From the NCBI RefSeq assembly GCF_003584105.1, contig NZ_QXFO01000018.1, forward strand, positions 62,001 to 126,000: a DNA stretch of 64,000 nucleotides, in the 5' to 3' direction. Under the pieces are notes generated by a model. The model did no database searches. It had not been told where the DNA came from and saw nothing but the letters and a program-made list of their open reading frames with translations. Position numbers and translations under genes: made by a program. This stretch comes from Flagellimonas taeanensis (GTDB lineage Bacteria; Bacteroidota; Bacteroidia; Flavobacteriales; Flavobacteriaceae). This document shows positions 28,046 through 36,108 of the stretch, piece by piece; the stretch's first letter is position 1; every line of letters begins with the position of its first letter.

Positions 28046-28561
28046 ATGAAAAGAAACGCTTTTATTATTGGTATGTTGGTTATGATGGGAGGAATCATCT
28101 CATCGTGCAACTCGGACAATGACGTTGATTGCCCTGAGGATTTTACCGGCGAATTGGCTACTGAAGAAGAATTGCTGGTAGGGACTTGGGTGCTTTCAGC
28201 AATTACCGCTGATGAGGAAATCGATCTTACCGATGATGATGTGGACAATCCAAGTACTGATTTTTTTGCACAATACTCAGCCTGCCAAAGGGACGCTTCT
28301 TATACTTTCAATTCAGACAGGACCTATGAATACGAACAGGGACAGAATGCCACGGATTGTCAGAACAAAGCAGCATTGGAGGGAACATGGCGACTGGCCT
28401 CAGCGAATTTGAGCTTGGTCAGCGGATGTAGCCTGCAGAATACCGATATAGAATTCAATGTCAATGGGACCGAATTCTCGTTCACCAATGATTTTGAGGT
28501 AAGGGATGTGGATGGCGTGGTAAGTGCCGTCGAAATTACTTTTACCTATAGTTTGGAGTGA
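28046..28561 (+). CDS. Lipocalin-like exported lipoprotein
   Basis: A ~171-residue lipoprotein. The signal peptide ends in a lipobox-like GIISSC, so Cys near residue 19 should be acylated and the protein anchored in a membrane. The mature part has the short lipocalin-like pattern of Bacteroidetes (LLVGTWVLSAI near the start, YTFNSDRTYEYE, LEGTWRLASANLSL). Starts at 28040 or 28046 are both possible; a TAAATTTG box at 28030-28037 abuts them, so a leaderless message is conceivable. Role unknown. Confidence 0.72.
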   Translation: MKRNAFIIGMLVMMGGIISSCNSDNDVDCPEDFTGELATEEELLVGTWVLSAITADEEIDLTDDDVDNPSTDFFAQYSACQRDASYTFNSDRTYEYEQGQNATDCQNKAALEGTWRLASANLSLVSGCSLQNTDIEFNVNGTEFSFTNDFEVRDVDGVVSAVEITFTYSLE

Positions 28562-28572
28562 TAAAGGATTCT

Positions 28573-30549
28573 TTAATCAATACTTTTCCGGAATTGATCG
28601 ATACCCATTTGGTCCCCGCTCACAAAGAGAAGATCGTCTTGATAGATCTTGTCCGAGGGTTTTATGGAACTATGTAGCTCATTTTTTCTGGAAATACCCA
28701 AAATATTGATGCCATAGGCATTCCTTAGGTTCAGGTCTTTGAGTTCCTTGCCCACAATATCCCTGTCGTCGGTGTTGACCCGTACGCAGGAAATGTTGAA
28801 ATCGGGGAACTCAGTGGGCCTGAATGTTCGAGGAGTGCCTTTTTTGTTTTGGAACAATTCATAGTTGTCCAATCGGGCACTGTTCACCAAATGTTCAATA
28901 TCATCTTCGGGCACAAGAAAATTGTGCAAGGTCCTTGAAAATATCTCAATCGATGTTTCAAACTCCTCGGGGATCACATCATCGGCACCCATGGCAATCA
29001 ATTCGGTGATCTCCTTTACGTAACGGGTCCTCACAATGATATGGATGGACCGGCTGATGCTCCTGATATTTTTTATAATGGCCTTGGTGGCGATGGAATC
29101 GGAAATGGCAATGACCACCACGCGGGCCTTGGAAGTGTGTGCAAATTCCAGGATGTGGTCCTGGGTGGCATCCCCAAAATGGATGGGCACATTATTTTGC
29201 CTTTCTTTTTTCACCACATCAGCATTGAGTTCCACCACCACATAGGGTATGTTGCTGAACTCGGCGGCCCGGGCAAGGTTACTCCCATTGATGCCATAGC
29301 CTATGATCACCAAGTGGTTCTTCATTTCATCGGATTTTTCCGTTTCCTCCGAGGCCATGAGCATTTTGTCCATTGCCTTGATGGGCCCCAGTTTCATAAC
29401 GCCAAAGGCAATGTTCTCCGAGAAAATGATCACAAAAGGTGTCAGGAACATGGAGATGATGGAAACGGCCAAGAAATATTGGTTGGTCTCCGCATTGAGC
29501 AGCCCATATTGTATCCCCACTTTTGAAAGTATAAAGGCAAATTCCCCCACTTGAAAAAGTGCAAGGCCCGTCAGCAGAAATGTCCTGGGCGGATATTTGA
29601 GCACTGCGATGGAAAGGGCCGCGATCAAGGACTTGATGAGAAATACCCCGAACACGATGAGCAAAATGACCCCAACATTCCTTCCAAAAAAAGGAAGGTC
29701 CAAGAGCATGCCCACCGATATAAAGAAGAAACTGGTGAAGAGCTCCCTAAAGGGCAATATGATGCTGGTGGCCTGATGGCTATACTCGGATTCGGAAATG
29801 ATCAGACCCGCCAAAAAGGCACCCAAGGCCAACGATAGCCCGGCCTCGGAGGTCAGAAAGGCCACGGCAAAGCAAATGGTTATGGTGGTGATCAGAAAAA
29901 GCTCCTTGCTCTTGGTCTTGGCAACGAGGTACAGCAACTTTGGCACCAGATACCGGGCACTGACAACGGTAATGGCCAGAACAATGACCGTTTTGAGCAA
30001 CAGCATCAATATGCTGTTCGTCACATTGCCCGACTGCCCTGCAATGATCGGGGTGAACAACATCATGGGCACCACAATGATATCTTGGAAGATCAGGATG
30101 GCCAGGGCATTACGACCATGCGGGGCGGACATTTCGTTACGTTCCTGCAAGACCTTCAGCACAATTGCGGTACTGGACAGCGAAAAAAGGAACCCCACAA
30201 AAAGGGCCTCGTTCCATGCATAGCCCAATAGATAATAGATCAATCCTGAGACCAATATCGTCAGTCCCACCTGCAAGGCACCTCCGATGAAGACCGTGTT
30301 CTTTATGGACATCAACTGTTTGATGGAGAGTTCCATTCCGATCACGAACAACAATAGGATGACCCCAATTTCCGAGATGGCCTCAATCTGTTCAGATTCG
30401 TTCAGGAGACCAAAACCATAGGGCCCGATAAGGATCCCGGTGACCAAAAAACCCAAGATGGAGGGTAGTTTCAAGCGTTGCAGAACAAATACCACGACCA
30501 TGGAAAGTCCCAGCAAGATCAAAAAGTCCTGTAACATGGGTAAGTGCAT
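28573..30549 (-). CDS. CPA2 monovalent cation:proton antiporter (KefB/RosB-like)
   Basis: A 658-residue membrane antiporter. An N-terminal Na+/H+ exchanger domain (about 1-385) contains roughly 12 membrane helices. A cytoplasmic RCK/TrkA-N domain follows, with the nucleotide motif VIIGYGINGS near 412-421, and then a TrkA-C domain near the end (GKELKDLNLRNAYGINILGI). It should exchange K+ or Na+ for protons at the inner membrane under NAD(H) control. It converges with the lipoprotein gene, and its 5' side faces the yceI promoter region. Confidence 0.9.
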   Translation of the reverse strand: MHLPMLQDFLILLGLSMVVVFVLQRLKLPSILGFLVTGILIGPYGFGLLNESEQIEAISEIGVILLLFVIGMELSIKQLMSIKNTVFIGGALQVGLTILVSGLIYYLLGYAWNEALFVGFLFSLSSTAIVLKVLQERNEMSAPHGRNALAILIFQDIIVVPMMLFTPIIAGQSGNVTNSILMLLLKTVIVLAITVVSARYLVPKLLYLVAKTKSKELFLITTITICFAVAFLTSEAGLSLALGAFLAGLIISESEYSHQATSIILPFRELFTSFFFISVGMLLDLPFFGRNVGVILLIVFGVFLIKSLIAALSIAVLKYPPRTFLLTGLALFQVGEFAFILSKVGIQYGLLNAETNQYFLAVSIISMFLTPFVIIFSENIAFGVMKLGPIKAMDKMLMASEETEKSDEMKNHLVIIGYGINGSNLARAAEFSNIPYVVVELNADVVKKERQNNVPIHFGDATQDHILEFAHTSKARVVVIAISDSIATKAIIKNIRSISRSIHIIVRTRYVKEITELIAMGADDVIPEEFETSIEIFSRTLHNFLVPEDDIEHLVNSARLDNYELFQNKKGTPRTFRPTEFPDFNISCVRVNTDDRDIVGKELKDLNLRNAYGINILGISRKNELHSSIKPSDKIYQDDLLFVSGDQMGIDQFRKSID

Positions 30550-30763
30550 ATCGGGTGGGTTTTAATGGTTATCACTACTGGACCAAAACCTCAAAGTTAA
30601 GAAGAAAGTATCTTCAGTATGTCCGTTCACAATCAACTTTTCCAAAGCAATCAAGGTTTTTCAAATAGCCTGCTCCCTATCCACTTTGGCCCAATTATAC
30701 TCGAAAAGCGAAAATGACAGAGGTAGGTCTTTTCCCAAAGAAAATATCGTTTTAGGAAAAACC

Positions 30764-30806
30764 TGACATTTATCATCTTTTAAGAATGGTCTGTACAAGA
30801 TCTTTG
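30764..30806 (+). promoter_or_regulatory. FNR-like operator plus -7 box upstream of yceI
   Basis: TGACATTTATCA at 30764-30775 differs by one base from the TGATATTTATCA site in front of uspA1, including the same central ATTT. A GATCTTTG -7-like box follows at 30799-30806, and the operator-to-box distance (29-30 bp) is nearly the same as at uspA1 (28-29 bp). This supports a shared Crp-type regulator. Not proven. Confidence 0.45.
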
Positions 30807-30827
30807 TCCTATCAAAACCTAGAAACT

Positions 30828-31433
30828 ATGAAAAGTTATATCAAAAGGAACCAGCGTTCATTAAAAATAGCCGCTCTGGCCATTGTAGTGGGACTGGTAC
30901 CCGTAACGCTTTCTTCACAAAATTTTAAGCTCAGCAACGGGGAAGGCAAACTTGCGGTCACAGGAACTTCCACCCTGCATGATTGGGAAGAGGTTGCCGA
31001 GCAAAAATCAGGGTCACTCCAAGTGGACATTTCTGGGGAGCTGCCCAAGATTGCTGCCTTGAAGTTCATTGTTGAGGCAGAAAGTCTAAAAAGTGGAAAG
31101 AGCGCCATGGACAAGAATACGTACAAGGCCCTGGACACGGATAGCCACAAACAGATTGTGTTTCAACTTTCAAGCATCAAAGAGATTACGCCTGTGCCCT
31201 CTTCCTCGAACAAATATAAGGTAGTGGCCAATGGCAACCTGACCATTGCAGGAAAGACAAACAAAATAGAGCTCCCATTTGATTTGACAGTAAATGGGGA
31301 AAAGGTCAGTTTGGAAGGGAAAAAAGGATTGAAAATGACCGATTTTGGCATAGAACCGCCCAAGGCATTAATGGGAACCATCAAAACAGGGGATGAAATT
31401 GAAATTCACTATAACACGATTTGGAAAAAATAA
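30828..31433 (+). CDS. YceI-family exported protein, copy 1
   Basis: A 201-residue YceI protein with an N-terminal hydrophobic export signal (about 12-28) and a mature lipocalin-like barrel that binds polyisoprenoid lipids in characterised members. Family features are GTSTLHDWEE, later ITPVPSSSNKYKVVANGNLTIAGKTNKIELPF and the end FGIEPPKALMGTIKTGDEI. I chose ATG 30828 over an upstream frame start at 30786 that lies in the presumed leader. It heads a YceI - outer-membrane protein - YceI set. Confidence 0.88.
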   Translation: MKSYIKRNQRSLKIAALAIVVGLVPVTLSSQNFKLSNGEGKLAVTGTSTLHDWEEVAEQKSGSLQVDISGELPKIAALKFIVEAESLKSGKSAMDKNTYKALDTDSHKQIVFQLSSIKEITPVPSSSNKYKVVANGNLTIAGKTNKIELPFDLTVNGEKVSLEGKKGLKMTDFGIEPPKALMGTIKTGDEIEIHYNTIWKK

Positions 31434-31474
31434 TAAACAATAAAAAGAAGTACTCAACTAAAAAATCTATAACA

Positions 31475-32737
31475 ATGAAAAAATATGTAAAATACGGATT
31501 GTTTTCCGCAACATTCATGGTAGGACTGTGGGGATATTCCCAAAATCGAAATCTGGACAACTACAGACAACCTGATAAGAACGGGGTGAACGTTTTTGAA
31601 AGCCCAAAAGATACTGCGCTTACCTTTGACGGGGTCAAGGTCAGGGTGGGGGGATCATCCACGCTACAATTTCAAGCCGTGGATCATGAGAACTCAGGGG
31701 CTGTGGAACTGATTGAAATAGGGGACAACTTTAACTTGGCAACTGCCAACTTAGATCTTGATGTGGCTTTGGCCAAAGGTGTTCGAATGCACTTAAGGAC
31801 CTACCTGTCTTCCAGGCACCACCCAGAACCCTATGTGAAAGGAGGGTATTTCCAAGTGGATAATCTGGATTTCATCAGCCCCGGTCTGTTGGAGGATGCC
31901 ATGAAATATGTGACCATCAAGGTAGGACACATGGAAAACAACTATGGTGATGCCCACTTTAGGAGGACTGACAACGCACAGGCCATACATAATCCGTTTG
32001 TGGGCAACTTGATCATGGATGCCTTTACCACAGAGGTAGGTGGTGAGGTCTATTTCAGGAAAAATGGGTTTATAGGGATGTTTGGGCTATCCAACGGTAA
32101 ATTGAACCAAGCGGTGACCAACCCAGAAACCACAGGAGCTTCTATCTTGGCCAAATTGGGATATGACAAACAATTGACAGATGATTTTAGGTTGCGTTTA
32201 ACCGGATCTATGTACAGTACCGGTAAATCTGGAAGGGTTTATCTATATAGTGCGGACCGAAGCGGTTCCAGATACTATTTGGTCATGGAGAATACCGAGG
32301 CTACTACATCCAGCAATTTCCGTTCAGGTAGATACGATCCTGGAATGACCAATGAGATCACCTCCTTTATGATCAACCCGTTCCTAAAATATAAAGGATT
32401 GGAGTTCTTCGGAACCTTTGAACAAGCTAAAGGCAAGGCAGATGCTGAAGCCGACGACAGAACAGCTACCCAATTGGCAGGAGAACTTATATACCGATTC
32501 GGTAAGACTGAAAACTTCTACCTAGGAACCCGATACAATACGGTAAATGCCGACACCGCTGCAGGAGAGGACATCACCATTGACAGGTTCCAATTGGGAG
32601 GTGGTGTTTTCTTGACCAAGAACATACTTGCCAAAATTGAGTATGTAAACCAACAGTACAACGGTTTCGACCCAGCCAGTATCTTCAGCGAAGGAGAATT
32701 TAAAGGGATTCTGTTGGAAGCTGTCATCAGTTTCTAG
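31475..32737 (+). CDS. Outer-membrane beta-barrel (porin-like) protein
   Basis: A 420-residue protein with a signal peptide ending near GYSQ (residue 21) and a mature part of alternating beta strands closing with aromatic FKGILLEAVISF, which fits an outer-membrane barrel. In its middle are FGLSNGKLNQAV and FRLRLTGSMYSTG strands. It resembles phosphate-selective porin-like or alginate-type barrels only loosely, and I cannot name a substrate. It lies 41 bp after yceI. Confidence 0.75.
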   Translation: MKKYVKYGLFSATFMVGLWGYSQNRNLDNYRQPDKNGVNVFESPKDTALTFDGVKVRVGGSSTLQFQAVDHENSGAVELIEIGDNFNLATANLDLDVALAKGVRMHLRTYLSSRHHPEPYVKGGYFQVDNLDFISPGLLEDAMKYVTIKVGHMENNYGDAHFRRTDNAQAIHNPFVGNLIMDAFTTEVGGEVYFRKNGFIGMFGLSNGKLNQAVTNPETTGASILAKLGYDKQLTDDFRLRLTGSMYSTGKSGRVYLYSADRSGSRYYLVMENTEATTSSNFRSGRYDPGMTNEITSFMINPFLKYKGLEFFGTFEQAKGKADAEADDRTATQLAGELIYRFGKTENFYLGTRYNTVNADTAAGEDITIDRFQLGGGVFLTKNILAKIEYVNQQYNGFDPASIFSEGEFKGILLEAVISF

Positions 32738-32759
32738 GTCACTCTTGAGTTTAGGTGAA

Positions 32760-32787
32760 AAGGTCTGGGACATTCGTCCCAGACCTT
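32760..32787 (+). terminator. Strong hairpin after outer-membrane protein gene
   Basis: A perfect 12-bp stem (AAGGTCTGGGAC / GTCCCAGACCTT) with an ATTC loop ends 23 bp after the stop codon. No U tract follows (GATTGAAACC), so it may stabilise the message end or attenuate rather than terminate. Confidence 0.5.
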
Positions 32788-32822
32788 GATTGAAACCATA
32801 AAAATCAATACCTTTAATTACC

Positions 32823-33422
32823 ATGATACCATTTGTGATCCATAACGTCAAGAGCATATCCGCTATGACCCTTCTTATCTTCGGGGCTTTCTTTTCTGCA
32901 CCGGAACGTGAGACACGGGTGTGGGTGGCCCCTGAGAGTGAAGTGGTGATCATCGGTACCACCAATGTCAATGGTTTTACCTGTAAGTACAAGGTACAGG
33001 AGTTGGAAGTGCCCGTACAATTGACCTATAACGACAAAGTGGAACAGATTCAGTTCAAAAATGCCAAGCTCAAACTGGCAAACGATTGCTTTGATTGTGG
33101 AGGAAAGGCCATCAACAAGGATTTCAGGGAGCTGTTGAAAACTGAGCAACATCCACAAGTGGAACTCAGGCTGCTCCATGTGGACCCACCTGAGACCGAT
33201 GGGCAAAAAATTGGGGTGGGCATGGAAATTACCATTGCAGGAGTGGCCCATAAATACGAGACCACACTGAGCTGTGTCCAAGCAGGGGATATCTGTGTGA
33301 ACGGGACCTTGGACCTATTGTTGAGCGATTTTGACCTTGAACCTCCCCGAAAAGTTTTGGGAATGATCAAGGTGGACAATAAGATCAAGGTAGAACTTTC
33401 CCTTAAGTTGAAGGAGATATAG
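32823..33422 (+). CDS. YceI-like exported protein, copy 2 (diverged)
   Basis: A 199-residue protein with a hydrophobic leader (about 8-26) and a diverged YceI pattern: VIIGTTNVNGFTCKY at the start, GVGMEITIAGVAHKYE, and the family end DFDLEPPRKVLGMIKVDNKIKVEL. Four cysteines (CKY, CFDCGG, SCVQAGDIC) are an addition to the family and may form disulfides in the periplasm. It follows the outer-membrane protein and a hairpin. Confidence 0.8.
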   Translation: MIPFVIHNVKSISAMTLLIFGAFFSAPERETRVWVAPESEVVIIGTTNVNGFTCKYKVQELEVPVQLTYNDKVEQIQFKNAKLKLANDCFDCGGKAINKDFRELLKTEQHPQVELRLLHVDPPETDGQKIGVGMEITIAGVAHKYETTLSCVQAGDICVNGTLDLLLSDFDLEPPRKVLGMIKVDNKIKVELSLKLKEI

Positions 33423-33446
33423 GTTTTGTTGGAATTATAGATTCAA

Positions 33447-33479
33447 TCCGTTGCGATATCACATCCAACGGAATTTTTT
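33447..33479 (+). terminator. Rho-independent terminator after yceI copy 2
   Basis: Stem TCCGTTG / CAACGGA (33447-33453 and 33466-33472) is followed by ATTTTTT. It closes the yceI cassette before the TIM-barrel gene. Confidence 0.7.
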
Positions 33480-33553
33480 ATGTTCAAATGTGTGCTGTGA
33501 TGTTTCAAGAAATAGGTATCTTGTGAGACTGATTTTCAACTAAAACAAACAAC

Positions 33554-34429
33554 ATGCACAATTTCATAATCAACAATGGAAAAAAGGCCCTAGCCGTCTT
33601 GATGCTGGGCGCTATGGCAACTTCAATGCAGGCACAGGACAATTTTGGTGGACTGGCGCTTTATACAGTCAGGGACAATATGGGAAAAGATGCAAAGGGA
33701 ACCTTGGAAAAGGTCGAGGAAGCCGGGTATGCCTATGTTGAGGCAGCAGGATATAACGACGGGAAGTTCTATGGCATGACCCCCGAGGATTTTAAGGCCT
33801 ATCTGGAAAGTTTGGGACTCAAACCAGTGAGCACGCATCAAGGAACAGTGACCTTGGAGAATGCCGATGAGCAGATTGCAGCGGTGAAAGCGGCAGGATT
33901 TGAATATTTTACTATCCCAGTACCACCTATGGGTATGTTCACTTTTGATCCTGAAGCCCGAACCATGGGCATGAAGGGAACTGTTGAGGATTTGGCCGAA
34001 GTGCTTACGGAACTGGGCAAGAAATGCGAAGCGGCCGGTCTCAAATTATTGTACCACAACCATGATTTTGAGTTTAAACAGAATGCGGAGGGAGAGGTTA
34101 CCATAGATTATTTATTGGAGAACACCGACCCCAAATACGTGAATTTCCAAATGGACCTCTATTGGGTGACCAAAGCTGGTGCAGATCCCGTAGCCTATTT
34201 TAAGAAATACCCTGGCAGGTTCAAGTCTTGGCACGTAAAGGATATGGACGATGAGGGAAAGTTTGCTCCCGTAGGTGAAGGCCATATCGATTTTGGAAGG
34301 ATTTTGGAGGAAAAGGAAACCTCCGGCATGAAGAAATATTTTGTGGAGCAGGATATGACTTGGGACAAAGAACCGTTGGAAGTCATCATAATCAGCCACA
34401 AGGGTATCAAGGAGATTGGTTTTGATTAA
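33554..34429 (+). CDS. Exported sugar phosphate isomerase/epimerase-like TIM-barrel protein
   Basis: A 291-residue xylose-isomerase-like TIM-barrel protein with an N-terminal signal peptide ending at MQAQD (about residue 26). Segments typical of the fold are EEAGYAYVEAAGYNDGKFYGMTPEDF, LYHNHDFEF (metal-binding His/Asp/Glu), NFQMDLYWVTKAGADPVAYF and WHVKDMDDEGKFAPVGEGHIDF. The export signal suggests a periplasmic sugar-processing role. The gene is the last before tRNA-Arg. Confidence 0.87.
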   Translation: MHNFIINNGKKALAVLMLGAMATSMQAQDNFGGLALYTVRDNMGKDAKGTLEKVEEAGYAYVEAAGYNDGKFYGMTPEDFKAYLESLGLKPVSTHQGTVTLENADEQIAAVKAAGFEYFTIPVPPMGMFTFDPEARTMGMKGTVEDLAEVLTELGKKCEAAGLKLLYHNHDFEFKQNAEGEVTIDYLLENTDPKYVNFQMDLYWVTKAGADPVAYFKKYPGRFKSWHVKDMDDEGKFAPVGEGHIDFGRILEEKETSGMKKYFVEQDMTWDKEPLEVIIISHKGIKEIGFD

Positions 34430-34485
34430 CTGATTTTTTGTGCAAGAGCCACTTTAGGCAAATTGGGCAAGAAATAAAAAAAATA

Positions 34486-34516
34486 TTTTTTACAACCATT
34501 CACATTAGTATCTTTG
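34486..34516 (+). promoter_or_regulatory. tRNA-Arg promoter
   Basis: TATCTTTG at 34509-34516 is a perfect TAnnTTTG -7 box; a T-rich -33 box (TTTTTTAC) sits at 34486-34493 with usual spacing. It ends 15 bp upstream of the mature tRNA. This promoter stays with the intact tRNA after element insertion. Confidence 0.6.
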
Positions 34517-34531
34517 CACCCGCAAAAGCGA

Positions 34532-34605
34532 GGTCGCGTAGCTCAGCTGGATAGAGCATCTGCCTTCTAAGCAGACGGTCGAAGGTTCGAATCCTTCCGC
34601 GATCA
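34532..34605 (+). tRNA. tRNA-Arg (anticodon UCU)
   Basis: A 74-nt cloverleaf. Acceptor GGTCGCG pairs with CGCGATC (one G-T). D arm is GCTC...GAGC, the anticodon stem TCTGC/GCAGA encloses the loop CTTCTAA with anticodon TCT, and the T arm is GAAGG TTCGAAT CCTTC. The discriminator is A and CCA is not encoded (ACCC follows). It reads AGA codons. Its 3' 44 bases plus one are duplicated at 47737-47782, so the gene is the insertion target of the mobile element. Confidence 0.95.
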
Positions 34606-34606
34606 C
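34561..34606 (+). repeat. attL: 46-bp direct repeat, 3' half of tRNA-Arg
   Basis: Bases 34561-34606 are identical to 47737-47782. The repeat runs from inside the anticodon stem through the loop, variable region and T arm to one base past the discriminator; flanking bases differ at both ends (c/a on the left, c/a on the right). This is the classic footprint of site-specific integration by a tyrosine recombinase. Confidence 0.93.
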
Positions 34607-34615
34607 CCTGATAAC

Positions 34616-34648
34616 AAGCCACTTACGATTTTAGTAGGTGGCTTTTTT
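34616..34648 (+). terminator. Element-supplied terminator behind tRNA-Arg
   Basis: Stem GCCACTTAC / GTAGGTGGC (34618-34626, 34634-34642, one G-T pair) flanked by AA and TTTTTT. It lies inside the element, so the integrated DNA gives the rebuilt tRNA gene a new terminator while the original seems to be at 47804-47838. Confidence 0.75.
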
Positions 34649-34657
34649 ATTGGCTTC

Positions 34658-34675
34658 GTAACACATTTGTAACAC
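34658..34675. repeat. Putative integrase arm-type sites, left end
   Basis: Two copies of GTAACAC start at 34658 and 34669, 11 bp apart, i.e. on the same face of the helix. Three copies with the same 11-bp spacing lie near the right end (47590, 47601, 47612). Shared phased repeats near both ends of an element are typical of arm-type binding sites of lambda- and CTnDOT-like integrases. Confidence 0.55.
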
Positions 34676-34705
34676 AAAATCGAAATAAGAGGTGATTTTT
34701 GAACC

Positions 34706-34729
34706 AAAAAAAAAGAGGGTTTCCCCTCT
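34706..34729 (-). terminator. Terminator of the leftmost minus-strand operon
   Basis: Read on the minus strand: AGAGGG, GAAA loop, CCCTCT, then eight or nine Ts. A textbook rho-independent terminator 27 bp past the stop of the gene at 34756-35331. Confidence 0.85.
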
Positions 34730-34755
34730 TCCTTGAAATATCCAAAAATAGGACA

Positions 34756-35331
34756 CTATGCTGCTTTATTGATCTCACCTCCTTTCTTTATCATTGCAAT
34801 CCACTCCCTTAACGATGATATGAACTTTTCGTAGTCCATTATCCCTTTTTGGAAATAGGCTTGATGGTGGAAGAATATGTCCTTGAAATCTTCATCAGCC
34901 AGTTGGTTGTTCAGGGCATTCACTTCTTCCTGACTGGTTCCCAACACAAGGTATTCCACTTCACAAGGAAAATAGAGGCTCATGTGGGAAAGACTGGATA
35001 TGGTTTCTCTAAGCTCTTCAAGTTTCTTGGTTCCCATGAAGAACCGTTTCCGGTGTTCCTCGGTCAAGTTGGCGTTGGGATTTATCACTTTCTCCAGGAC
35101 GATATAGAATATTTCAACATCAACCCTATGCTCGCTCCCTATTTCTTCCAATAGAGCGTTCATCTTATGGATGTCCTGAATGACCCCTAGTGAATTTATG
35201 GCCACCTTTAAATTTTTGGTGTCCTTGACGCTATTGTGTTCGGGACATTCTACCATAAAGGCGTTATAGATTTTGCCTCCTTTTGCCTTCTCAATGGTAT
35301 CATACATTTTTAAGTCTGTCATTACAATCAT
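34756..35331 (-). CDS. Hypothetical protein, element left operon
   Basis: A 191-residue mostly helical protein, not recognised. It starts MIVMTDLKMYDTIEKAKGGKIYNAFMVECPE and has no signal peptide, membrane segment or catalytic motif that I can see. It is the last gene of a three-gene minus-strand operon that begins next to the XRE repressor and ends in a strong terminator, so it is likely expressed in the early, lysogenic or helper-dependent programme. Could interact with helper phage proteins (speculation). Confidence 0.65.
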   Translation of the reverse strand: MIVMTDLKMYDTIEKAKGGKIYNAFMVECPEHNSVKDTKNLKVAINSLGVIQDIHKMNALLEEIGSEHRVDVEIFYIVLEKVINPNANLTEEHRKRFFMGTKKLEELRETISSLSHMSLYFPCEVEYLVLGTSQEEVNALNNQLADEDFKDIFFHHQAYFQKGIMDYEKFISSLREWIAMIKKGGEINKAA

Positions 35332-35360
35332 GATTCTTGGTTTTAAGTGTTATAATTTGA

Positions 35361-35675
35361 TTAATAGATTCTGACTAGGTTTTCGGCCTTGAAACATCTA
35401 AAGGCCAGTTTCTCCATGTCGTAATAGCTCACGACCTTGGGATTGGGCTGTCTAAGCCCTTGCACATCGCCCAAGAACTTTTGTTCCAAGGTTCCATACG
35501 CATAACGGATAGTACCGTCAACTTTCTCGAAGGCGAACTTTACGGTTCCCGCCAACATCTGTTTTTTAAGGCGGTAGATCTGCCATGCCTTCACTAGACA
35601 AATGGCAAATGCTTTTCCAGTGGTACGGGCTATTTCGTGCGCCCTCTTGAATACTTGTGATCTGAATGTTTCCAT
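35361..35675 (-). CDS. SH3-barrel-like DUF2693 protein
   Basis: A 104-residue protein whose sequence FKRAHEIARTTGKAFAICLVKAWQIYRLKK followed by GTVKFAFEKVDGTIRYAYGTL resembles DUF2693 (SH3 beta-barrel fold) proteins, very common on Bacteroidetes phages and mobile elements. An N-terminal helical part precedes the barrel. No function is known. It lies in the same operon as its neighbours, 7 bp after the 97-residue gene. Confidence 0.7.
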   Translation of the reverse strand: METFRSQVFKRAHEIARTTGKAFAICLVKAWQIYRLKKQMLAGTVKFAFEKVDGTIRYAYGTLEQKFLGDVQGLRQPNPKVVSYYDMEKLAFRCFKAENLVRIY

Positions 35676-35682
35676 GATATGA

Positions 35683-35976
35683 TTATTTGATTGTTGTCGC
35701 TATGAAGTGGACGTTTGTCCATACGCCATTGTTTACCCTGTGGATGAACTCCGCATGGTCCTTGGTGGACTTTTCTATGTAGTCGTTGCCTACCTTGATG
35801 AACCCAAAGGAAGCCCCCAATGTCTCGAACTCCAGTACCGCAGCCCCGAACCCCTTTAAGGTCTTGAAGGTGTACCTACTTCCACCGTTAGGGGTTATAA
35901 GCGTAATGCCTATGGTTTTTCCCTTTAACCATTCCTTTAGGTTTTTCATTTCGGATTTGAAGGTTTCAGCGTTCAT
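35683..35976 (-). CDS. Small hypothetical protein, first gene of the left operon
   Basis: A 97-residue protein starting MNAETFKSEMKNLKEWLKGKTIG. It appears to have a central beta-rich part (ITLITPNGGSRYTFKTLKGFGAAVLEFETLG). Not recognised. It is the first gene of the minus-strand operon and faces the XRE gene across a 132-bp AT-rich control region. TTTAAAATTAATA directly precedes its ATG, a motif seen in front of two other minus-strand genes of the element. Confidence 0.62.
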   Translation of the reverse strand: MNAETFKSEMKNLKEWLKGKTIGITLITPNGGSRYTFKTLKGFGAAVLEFETLGASFGFIKVGNDYIEKSTKDHAEFIHRVNNGVWTNVHFIATTIK

Positions 35977-36108
35977 TATTAATTTTAAACTTTAATATTT
36001 CGATTCAAATATAAGTTTTAATTTAATACAATATAAGTTTAAATTAAATTTTAACATATTTTATTAAAGTTTAAGTATAATTACTATCTTTGAAGCCAAA
36101 TAATAGTT
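35977..36108. promoter_or_regulatory. Divergent switch region of the element with AAGTTTAA-type repeats
   Basis: A very AT-rich region between the left operon (minus) and the XRE gene (plus). AAGTTTTAA/AAGTTTAA-type words recur at about 35983-35992 (inverted), 36013-36021, 36047-36055 and 36068-36077. A perfect -7 box TATCTTTG at 36085-36092 drives the XRE operon. The repeats are good candidates for repressor operators of a CI/Cro-type switch. Confidence 0.6.
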
